DNA of 64,000 nucleotides from Carposina sasakii (lineage: Eukaryota; Arthropoda; Insecta; Lepidoptera; Carposinidae). Below are positions 55,621 to 64,000 of this stretch, piece after piece. The notes under the pieces are model-generated. The model was not told where the DNA came from and searched no databases. It worked only from the letters and a program-made list of their open reading frames with translations. Made by a program: the position numbers and the translations under genes. Position 1 is the stretch's first letter. Each line of letters opens with the position of its first letter. The stretch spans positions 12,903,501 through 12,967,500 of the forward strand of contig CP053159.1 in assembly GCA_014607495.2 (NCBI GenBank), given 5' to 3'.

Positions 55621-56330
55621 TAAGATAACTATGTTATATATTGTTACGTGTGTTTCTAAATGTATTTTTAGCTTCCATCTCTATATTTATCGAGTAAAGT
55701 AGAAAGCAATTAACAAATTACTGCTTCGAAAGCCATTGTTATCTTCACATTGTTTTTTTTTAAAAAGGGGCACCACTTTAGGATATTACGCTTTTCATCG
55801 AAATTAAAGGTTCCGTGCCTTCAACGTTTGCGGTTAGAATATGCCTGAAGTAGGTATTTTTTTTCAATATTTTTCTGAGATGACATAGAAGCTAGCGCCA
55901 CTCGTGATGGTAAAGGTTGGCAATGATTGCATTAAAGGGTGCCTGACATGGTATCGAATGCACACGCAAGTCCCTAAAGTATTAGGAAATAGGTATATTA
56001 TGGAAAGTTAATTATATTGTTTTTTGTATATTACATGAACCTAAGCTATTAACATATGTTTAGGACTGGTCCAGGGCCAAAACTTTGTTAAAAAATAAAA
56101 AGAATTGGACAGTCGGTCAAATTCAGTCAGAAAATTGCTCTGCGAGAGCGAGGTCGTTCCACCATAAACTTCCATAAACCAATATAACCAAAGTACTAAG
56201 TGCGACATATCCGTCCCGGGACGTGGACAAGAGCAGGCTGCAGCAGTTTGGGGTAAGTCCATGGACCCATAATTCTTAAATAAAGTAGCTGTCGAAGGCG
56301 CTAAGCGCCAACAACATCTTCTATATACAT
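55621..56330. other. no gene seen
   Basis: A minus-strand frame at 56041-56364 is unrecognised. The stretch is otherwise AT-rich and unique in the window. Confidence 0.4.
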
Positions 56331-56795
56331 ATAATAAAAATGTAACGGATCGCTGTCTGTACATGGAAGATATATGAGGAAAAATATTACCTATAGGAGA
56401 CCTTTATCAACGTAATAGAACCCAAAACGATGATTTTTGGAATTTTTGTCTGTTTGTCGGTTTGTCTGTGCGTTTGTACACGCTAATCTCAGAAACGGCT
56501 GAACCGATTTCGATGCAGTTTTCAGCAATATATTGTGACAGGTCCCACTACTTTTATCCCGGGAAAATGTTTTTATCCCTGATGATTTTGACATTTCGTT
56601 TTTTATGTAGTCCACGCGGACGGAGTCGCGGGCGTCCACTAGTATTTAATAGAAATACATACATATATAAACAAAAACACGGCTGTGTTCCTGAAAAGGG
56701 GTAGTCAGACGAAAGGGTAGTTAGATTTGTAAGATCATAAATGAGATACCACACCCACGTTTAGCCGCGGGACAGATGTAAATAATCAGTGCTAA
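56331..56795 (-). mobile_element. Helitron-like repeat, paired with 11112
   Basis: It shares GATCGCTGTCTGTACATGGA, GGCTGAACCGATTTCGATGC and CCCGGGAAAATGTTTTTATC with 11112-11456 and ends GGACGGAGTCGCGGGCGTCC ACTAG. Similarity resumes beyond, at 56680-56795 (CCTGAAAAGGGGTAGTCAGA). Confidence 0.55.
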
Positions 56796-57222
56796 GTAGC
56801 TACGAGTAGCTTAAAAAACCTATATAACACGTTCTATATTATAATCTACCTCCCTTTGAGTATTTATCATGAAATGCACTTAACCTTTAAAGGGATCCAA
56901 GACTTAAACAATATTTAACTTTCCCAAAAAAAAAGAAGACGTTGCATTAAAAAGAGCCCATTAAAAGGCATAATCATTGTAAAAAACCAAGTAAGCATAA
57001 GGAAAAGGAGGTTGTTAGGTAAAACAAACAGAGTTCACTTAAAAGAACATCCCGGCCCATATTTATATAAAATTCTTCCTTTTTAATCTCATTCTAAAGT
57101 TTACAGGACCGTTATACGGGCTGTAACATTTTGTTATTTAAATCTAGTTTTGAACTAAGATACTTCGACATAAGTTTATGCATACTTACTACCTATGTAT
57201 ATGCTTTATCCTAAAATTACAA
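56796..57222. other. no gene seen
   Basis: AT-rich sequence without repeats or exons that I can identify. Confidence 0.5.
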
Positions 57223-57541
57223 GCGGTGATAGCCCAGTGGTTAAGATGTGTACATTCCAAGCAGGAGGCGTAAGTTCGATCCCAGTCACCAATGAATTTA
57301 TTTAATGAACAGATTTTAATGTTGTAAAATTGTCACTTAGCTCGTGCCTCGAAAGCACGTAAAACTGTTGGTCCTGCGCCTGATCTCGCTCCGGTCGTGT
57401 CGGCTTTTCATCCCATCGGACTATGAGAGTGACGGAATAGAGAGTGCATCTGTGTTTGCGCACACACTTGTGCACTATAATATCTCCTGCGTACCTGACT
57501 AATCTCCGTAGGTCGTCTTGGCCGAAATACGGTCGGGAGAT
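57223..57541 (+). mobile_element. tRNA-derived SINE, best-preserved copy
   Basis: The head GCGGTGATAGCCCAGTGGTT then AAGATG is tRNA-like, with B box GTTCGATCCC near 57273. The body includes GTGTTTGCGCACACACTTGT and ends CCGAAATACGGTCGGGAGAT followed by a T-rich run. It is about 320 bp, the same family as 26285 and 27095. Confidence 0.8.
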
Positions 57542-57566
57542 TTTCATTTTTTTTTAACGAACGAAG

Positions 57567-57588
57567 ATACATACATACATACATACAG
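57567..57588 (+). repeat. ATAC microsatellite
   Basis: About five ATAC units just after the SINE tail. Confidence 0.9.
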
Positions 57589-58105
57589 TTCCCAAGTTCC
57601 CAGCAAATAATATAACATGTTATAAAGCTAAGATTGGTAAAAAAAAATGTATATTATCTACCATGACGCTTAACTATGTATACGCATGCAAATACCTATA
57701 TAACTTTTCAACTTCACCAAAAACGTCAGTCAAACCTTTAAAGATAACAATAAAGTGCTCAGAATAAATGCCATAAATAAAATCTGTATTTCTTGAAAAG
57801 CAAAGTATGATTGATTGCGAAAGTTGCCAAGAAGTTATTCTGAGTACATCTTTCCCTTTTACTTGCGAAATACCAATACAAAGTTAATATTAGGAAGTTG
57901 CTATTCAAACATTATGCACTTATGATTTTCATAGATATGGCCACAATCTATAGGTATGGCCATTCATAATTAATTCATTCATGCCATTAATCATTACTTT
58001 AGTTACCATTCTATTCGCAAGTAATCTTTCGGCCATAACCGGATGATACCAATACACATTATATGGCCACATTTAAACATCAATCAAATCGCGTAATACT
58101 CGTAT
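57589..58105. other. no gene seen
   Basis: AT-rich and unique within the window. Confidence 0.5.
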
Positions 58106-58367
58106 ACAGGGTGTAACAAAAAGAGTATGTTAAGCGAAAAGCTATGTAAATAGCCCACTGTAGAGAACCTATCCACAATATTTGAGACCCGAAATCTCAT
58201 GTTTATTTTTCCCGGCAGTGTGGAGAATTTTTAAATATCTCAGGACTTTTTAAAAGATCTTTAAAAATAAAAATGTGATTACGAGTCTCAAATTTTGGAA
58301 ATAGGTTCTCTATAGTGGGCTATTTACATAGCTTTTCGCTTAACATACCCTTTCTGTTACACCCTGT
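58106..58367. mobile_element. complete palindromic TIR element (ACAGGGTGTAAC family)
   Basis: Both termini are intact: ACAGGGTGTAACAAAAAGAG and its inverse CTGTTACACCCTGT. The long arms cover nearly the whole element. Flanking TA on each side fits a TA target, though the ends themselves make this ambiguous. It is non-coding. Other copies are at 16301, 25743 and 40138. Confidence 0.8.
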
Positions 58368-59002
58368 ATAGATAGGTATATATCGCTGGCATATTAATAT
58401 TATATAACACGCCGTATAATAAAACACCCAGGCATCTCATGGGTTACCGAAGGAGATAATTTGATCTATTTCCCATAAGACCTGATCTGGCATTTTGTCA
58501 TAAATCATTTATTAGTTGTGATGCACAGGAGGTCTACTCTGAAGTGACGATAAACAAAGTATCGGCCGAATATCGAGGTGTTTCCTACTACGAACTTCCT
58601 TCGATCGGATCAGTCGCGCCGTTTTTTCATTCGGTCCGAACGAACTCAATTTGACAGGTATAAGGCTAGATAATAGAAAGCTTATCATATTAGTCAATAT
58701 GTGAATTATTCTCTATGGTTCCGAATGAGTTGTGAACTCAGATGAATTGATCAATTGACATTGATCAATAAAATTTTAATTATATAACAAACATTCTGCA
58801 TTCAAATATTGTAATTAAAAAATTCGGGAATTATATAAAATGTTTTGTCAGTGAGGTAGTCAAAAAGCTTTGTCTTTGACTTTTAGTCATAGGATTATTA
58901 GAATTTATAATTTTTAATGGCAATGCGTTGTATATCTTGGTTGACATTCCAAGTGCACTTTTACGTAAAAGAGTTGTCCATACTAATTAAACTCAAATTA
59001 AA
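58368..59002. other. no gene seen
   Basis: AT-rich, with a GC-richer patch at 58540-58660. The minus frame 58512-58697 is unrecognised. Confidence 0.45.
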
Positions 59003-59158
59003 CGCAAGCGCAGCGTGGGAAGGCCACCCGCGAGGTGGACGGATGACCTGGCCAAGGTTGCGGGCGTCGGTTGGATGCGGGCTGCTTCCGACCGGTCGGA
59101 GTGGAGGTTGTTGGGGGAGGCCTATGTCCAACAGTGGACTTCTCAGGGCTGTAAATGA
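59003..59158 (+). pseudogene. RTE-type LINE, last 51 codons
   Basis: It reads RKRSVGRPP, then RWTDDLAKVAGVGWM, SDRSEWRLLGEAYVQQW and ends TSQGCK before TGA TGA, without internal stops. It is the same family as 5921-6352. The fragment is 5'-truncated, so it is a dead copy despite the open frame. Confidence 0.8.
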
Positions 59159-60200
59159 TGATGAACTAATTAAACTAATTCGACACTTCATATATCTTCA
59201 TCAACCATAACAATACGTCATATAACTATGTCTCTCCTACCTGTACCGTCCACTTTTACTAAAAGACTAACAAAAGGACATCTATCTTTTCCCTTCAAAA
59301 TAAGGTAAACAAACTTTTCCATAAATATTGGCACACAAGATGCATCTACTGGCACACCATCGCAGCCATATTGGAAATAACTACACAGGGCGAAAGGTAT
59401 TTGATGGAATTTTATAATATTTACCCTATTCTGTGCACGATGAAATGCACCAAAATATTTGCAAAGGGATTTAATAACAGTGGATTATTGGAATTAAGTA
59501 TTTAGACATAATTTAATGCATCGTGTGGATAGTATTTCAGAAATTATACAATACCTGGATATGTATTTATAAGCTTTTATTTAATTTCATCTGTCCCGTT
59601 GTCTGTAACCAAATCTTGCAAGTTAAATTGGATGCACTTTCGGGAATTCGATTGATTGGTACGATTGGTATTTGCCCATAGTCACCACGCTGGGCAGGCG
59701 GGTTGGTGACCGCAGTTTGTATTTTGGACTATGTTGTCAACACGGGCGGCGCTGCTGCCCACCTCCCGGAAACCCTTAATCGCCTCGTACGATACCCACG
59801 GGCAGATATGGGGTGGTACGAATTGTACTCTGCCTGCACCACGCGGCCATTTTATAATAAAAGAAGTATAAAATATTCAAATATTTTCAATTTAGCGCAC
59901 ATTTTGCAGCAAGTTTTTAGATAGATAGACGATATTCTAAAATACATTCTTAGGTAAATTTTCTACATGCGGCAGCTCTATTCTTTCTAAAGTGATTTTC
60001 GAATACCCCTATTTTCCGTAAAGATGCTAGCGCCGTATTTTACATGATACGTTGTTATATTCAACGCGAGACGAAGGCAATCCTATCTTAGGGTAGGCAC
60101 ATCATAAATAAATAGCCGATTGGGATTTCTAGAACAAAACATTACCGTTTGTGTAAAACAAAAGTCAAAGTGTAAAACAATCTATAATTTTTTTACATAT
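59159..60200. other. no host gene; repeat-like patch at 59688-59840
   Basis: 59688-59840 contains GGCAGGCGGGTTGGTGACCG and CTGCTGCCCACCTCCCGGAA, resembling the GGCAGCAG landmark of RTE-type ends in inverted order. It may be an old LINE remnant. The rest is AT-rich. Confidence 0.4.
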
Positions 60201-60555
60201 ACAGGGTATTTGTGACAGCCAGGAAAATATTGATATAGCGACTTCAGATCATGATTCTGAGGTGAAAACAACTGCAAATTTTCGCAGGAAAATTCCAATA
60301 TTTTCCGAAAATTTAATAATTTTTTCAGGAAAAAAATTGTGTCGTTCGTTTAAGTAGGCCTTAGATAATGACTTAAAAACAAAATTTTAATCTATGGATG
60401 ATTTTCAAAAAAAAAGTTGATCCCAAAAAAGTTCAAAATACTAATCAACCCCAATGGAGAGTCACAAGTGACCAAAAAAACAGCAATGTCTCACACAATA
60501 ACCAATAACTCAATTTAACTAGTCACAGGATCATCCGATACAAGCGCTCCTTAGG
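60201..60555. mobile_element. TIR element copy, inverted relative to 25208, one end lost
   Basis: It begins ACAGGGTATTTGTGACAGCC AGG and contains CACAGGATCATCCGATACAA, the inverse of a landmark in the 25208 copy. The far terminus is not recognisable. Confidence 0.6.
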
Positions 60556-61448
60556 ACGAGCCGCTAGTGCATCTAACGCTTAGAGTTGATGTCCTAGTGT
60601 AAACAATCATGTGGTAACCCTATCTAAGAATGATATTGTAAAGGAAGTAGATTCCTGGATACTGGTAAAATATAATATTTTTTTAGCCCATTTTTGACCT
60701 GAAACTGTAAAAAGGCAAGAAAAGTTCACATGCTATGCCACAAAGAGTAAACTTGTGCAAGTTGTAAAATATATTTTTTTATGAACTAATATGTAAATAG
60801 AGTTGCACTTACTCTTTCATCTGCCAAATTAATAAATTATTGAAATGGTGGATGTTTATAACGAGTACTCTTTCGTGAAATCAACTAAGCATGTAGCTTA
60901 TATATAGTTATGACCTACTATTTTGCTAGAGCCTTAATGCTAGAGACACATATAAAATATCAGCTATACTTCATAGGCTGGCGAAAATGAGAATTTTCCG
61001 ATGACACACACACTCCGAAGTTATATAAATTTATTAAATATAGAGTTATTACTGAGCTCGGAACACCCAAAGTTCATGAATACCGTGTTTTTTTTACGAA
61101 CTTCAGCGCTGCGCCTACTTCGGAACTGTTTGGAACACTTCTCGTCTTGATTTTATGCTCCAAGTGTTTTCACTTTTTGCTTTAACTTCGAAGTTGAACA
61201 ATAAAATTTGGAAAATAACTTGTTTTAAAATTTTGCTCGCAATTAAATAGATGTTGGGCCTATTTTAAAATTATAATTGAAATAAATTCTGTGAAAGAAG
61301 CTCGATTGTTGTTAATATTAAGTTTTTACGAGTCTGATTTGTTTTATGAGGTTCTCTTAAAGTTGTCTTGTTGCTGCATGTTTTTTATTTGAAGATGAAA
61401 ATTTACAATAATTTGTATGAGCCGCTTGTAATATAATTAACCTATTAT
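60556..61448. other. no gene seen
   Basis: AT-rich, unique in this window, no exon. Confidence 0.5.
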
Positions 61449-62450
61449 AAAAAACCGGCCAAGTGCGAGTCGGACTCGCGCACCGAGGGTTCCGTACAAA
61501 CCTGCAAGGTTTACAAAGTTCGTTCATTACGACAATCGAGTCATAACTATGGTATTTTTATGCGTGTAGTTGCGAGTTACAAAATATGCGGTATCAATGG
61601 TTGTACTTTTGCGTTTTGCGTTTTTGCGTTGACTTATAATTTTTTTTTTCACGGGTTAAAGGCAATTAGATCTAAGTATTTGATATGAATTTCAACTTGA
61701 TAGCTCTACGCGTTAATGGGGAAAAAAGTAATAAGTTTATATTTATTAAAAAATATATATTTTGTAATGTAACTAAAAATTTAAGGTTTTCGGAATTTTT
61801 CCTTTATGTGTGCTATAAAACGTTGCTTCATGCCAAATTTCAAGATTCTAGGGCGACTGGAAGTACCCTTTAGGTTTTGATTCCCTTGCGAGTACTTGCG
61901 AGTTTCAAAATATGCAGCTTAAATTGCTGTTTCTTTTGATTGCGTTGACATAGAAGTTTGATTTTGCTAGAGCTTAAAGGTATTATAGACCTGAGTATTT
62001 GGTATGAATTTCAATTGAATACCTCTACGCGTTTATGAGGAAATGGGTAGTAAGTTTAAAATTATTAAAAAAAAATATATTATGTGATGTAACTAAAAAT
62101 TTATGGTTTTCGTAATTTTTCCTTTATCTATGCTATAAGACGTTGCTTCGTACCAAATTTCAAGATTCTGAGTTCACGGGAAGCACCCTGTAGGTTTTGA
62201 TTCCCTTGCAAGTGTCGAAAATTTGCGGCATAAACGGCTGTATCTTTTGATTGCGTTGGCTTAGAAGTTTGATTTTTTCACAGCTTCAAGGGACAGTAGA
62301 CCTGAGTAATTGATATAAATTTCAGCTTCATACCTCCACGCGTTCCTGAGAAAAAGGGTCTTGACAGACGGACGGACGGACGGACAGACGGACAACAAAG
62401 TGATCCTATAAGGGTTCCGTTTTTTCCTTTTGAGGTACGGAACCCTAAAA
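61449..62450 (+). repeat. long lepidopteran repeat, longer copy
   Basis: It has the same ends as 17337-18172. It keeps an additional 5' module part (about 61543-61705) and then two modules nearly identical to the other copy. I counted about five substitutions or small indels in the shared part. The plus frame 61685-61873 is a chance frame of the repeat. Confidence 0.8.
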
Positions 62451-62484
62451 ATAGATACGGTGAATTAACGAATTTAAAAGTTCA

Positions 62485-62716
62485 CTATGGGTGCGCCCAC
62501 CACCGGGCCCTACACCCTCCACTGACCCTCGGATCTGATAAAACTGCGAAAACAGGCACTTGCACTAACTACAATCGCCACGAGAAACCAGACCCGAGAA
62601 CCTAGCATGACAAGACAATACATTGCACTATTCCGAAATCAAAAACTAGATAAACAATCTACATATGTTTCGCCAACAACCGTGGCATCCTCAGGATTAT
62701 AGAAATTAGTAAATTA
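62485..62716 (+). mobile_element. truncated GGGTGCGCCCACC TIR copy
   Basis: It starts CTATGGGTGCGCCCACCACC and runs to AGAAATTAGTAAATTA, like 29375-29610. One arm is present, the other missing. It lies only about 35 bases from the end of the long repeat. Confidence 0.75.
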
Positions 62717-63029
62717 TCTGTTATCAGAATAAAAACAGATTGGCCAGAGTTTTAAGAAACATTTTTACTGTCACAACCTGTACTTTTTAGTCATATTTTA
62801 GACACAAAATAGTCATATTTCTTCACTCAAATCATTCAAGTAAGTACTCGATACTTTGTACTCGATAATACGATTAGTCGCCAAATCGGCTGCGATCCGA
62901 GTCCCTTACGCTCGACTAGATTTCATTAGCTCTAAGACTTTATATGGAAACTAAACTCCATTGTCATGTTTTTACGAGTCAGCATCTTAATATTTTTCAG
63001 TTTAAAAAGTATTATAAAATATTAATAAT
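62717..63029. other. no gene seen
   Basis: AT-rich with a GC-richer patch at 62870-62930. Confidence 0.5.
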
Positions 63030-63226
63030 AAAATGATTTTTTTTTCACTCACGACCACTCGCATTCCGTGCATCGCTCCACCAACTGAGCTATCGGTTCA
63101 CCTAACTCATATGATGAATTTTACCATCTCTTTTAAATTTCGTTTTTGGCAACGTTATACTTTTATCCCGATAGCTATATACTAGCCAAATCTCGGTAAA
63201 CAAAGCTGAATCCCTCAGCACAAGTT
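63030..63226 (-). mobile_element. SINE with tRNA-like module, T arm truncated
   Basis: The minus strand has the same head as 42402-42535 (TGCTGAGGGATTCAGCTTTG, AACGTTGCCAAAAACG), then a D-arm-like GCTCAGTTGGTGGAGC. It stops within GTCGTGAGTG, losing the T loop. Confidence 0.7.
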
Positions 63227-64000
63227 ATGTTAGTTGTCTTAGCTGTCATATCAGCTACTCTATCAATGGTAATGTATTTTTTACCGAAACCTACTCTGTG
63301 CAATATCCTGCAGGATTCGGTATTGAAGATTATCCAGAAAGTCTCCTCATATCTTTCATGGTATTTTTTGTTATATTATAGGGCCGTGTGGTGTTATGCA
63401 TATCTGTGTAACCTTATTAAATAACGTGTATGACACAAATAAATTAAAATGTGAGAGGTATTTTTAAATGGTAACCAAGGAGTGACCTAGTACGAAAATC
63501 ATAAAAAACAAAATCTATCATTCCACACAATCGAAAAAAATATTCAACATACAATTCGAGCATCAGCAACATGCCACTATCAAACACTCAACAAAAGGCA
63601 CTGGTGTGCACAGAGCCACGTTTTTCACTTCGTTCAGTATTCCGTGATGCGCACCGAACGTATCCCCCAATCACATCGCGGGGGGGACGCAGATTGATAT
63701 TTGATCCCCAAACTCAAGTCGGGACCAATCCTCGACGCCGCCGGCTGTATGCGGAGGCTGAGTCCGTGGATGAGGTATTGTTAGCATTGGATACGTAAAG
63801 AAAAACTTTTATTGATTTTCTTTTAGATGAGTTGGATGATTTGGGACAGTTTTGAAAATATATTTTTCTATTTTTGTCTGAGGTTTAATCAAAGAGCATA
63901 GTTTAGGGAAAAGAACATCATTTATACTGTCTTTTAGACCTTAATTTTGAATTATAGGGTTATCGATGATAGTAACAGACGGTGCGGAGTGGTGACAGAT
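63227..64000. other. end of window; unexplained 75-codon frame at 63571-63798
   Basis: The plus-strand frame starts at a true ATG and is arginine-rich and GC-richer than its surroundings. Its 3' neighbour includes TTTTCTTTTAG, which looks like a splice acceptor, and then an acidic frame ending GGGACAGTTTTGA. The gap between the possible donor and acceptor is too short for a normal insect intron. It matches no family I know. Confidence 0.25.

Noticed and set aside
59003..59158. Functional small gene
   Set aside because: The open frame is just the C-terminal tail of an RTE-type LINE, truncated at its 5' side and followed by the typical TGA tail.
1..64000. CRISPR array, rRNA gene or bacterial operon
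   Set aside because: No evenly spaced direct repeats with unique spacers, no rRNA landmarks, and the composition, introns and repeats are those of an insect nuclear genome.

Overview
The window is AT-rich animal nuclear DNA, very probably from a moth or butterfly (Lepidoptera). It contains dispersed families I know from lepidopteran genomes: the long repeat starting CCGGCCAAGTGCGAGTCGGA and ending GGTACGGAACCCTAAAA, Helitron-like ends around CCCGCGACTTCGTCCGCGT, RTE-type LINE 3' ends with TGA-repeat tails, and tRNA-derived SINEs. It has eukaryotic splice sites and no operons. No family or identity assignment here was checked against a database.

Only two long coding regions are convincing. 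The first (minus strand, 20104-23697) is a split gene for a roughly 936-residue protein with an RNase H-like, transposase-like C-terminal half (DUF7869-like by my reading). All proposed exons join in frame, and a core promoter and a poly(A) signal can be placed. Its 5' part is built from a tandemly duplicated 120-bp exon encoding a proline-rich module: two intact copies, a third fused to the last exon, and one decayed copy. The second (minus strand, 49637-53965) is a young Ty3/Gypsy-type LTR retrotransposon with two 436-bp LTRs and a TACA target duplication. Its single open frame is a recombinant: Gag, protease, truncated reverse transcriptase, a second protease from a related element, then an integrase C-terminal tail. 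RNase H and the integrase core are missing. The Gag start codon lies inside the LTR.

The rest is repeats between stretches of apparently unique DNA. 0-10 kb: LINE and Helitron-like ends, a small MITE, and a SINE split by a 420-bp palindromic MITE. 10-19 kb: two period-6 ACG-rich palindromic arrays, a tRNA-containing SINE, a TIR element and the first long lepidopteran repeat. 25-27 kb: a dense cluster of a TIR element, a palindromic TIR element split by a third ACG array, and SINE, LINE and SINE fragments. 27-48 kb: mostly unique sequence with a few GC-richer islands that could be regulatory, plus scattered fragments. 48-54 kb: a TIR element with perfect 107-bp arms, a SINE and the LTR element inside an older repeat. 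54-64 kb: Helitron-like, SINE, TIR and LINE copies and the second copy of the long repeat.

No rRNA gene, functional tRNA gene, CRISPR array or recognisable host housekeeping exon was found. The unique sequence may be intronic or intergenic DNA of a host gene whose exons lie outside the window; this is inference. The genes do not form a pathway: the window is a record of nested transposition, with one transposase-like gene that still looks intact.
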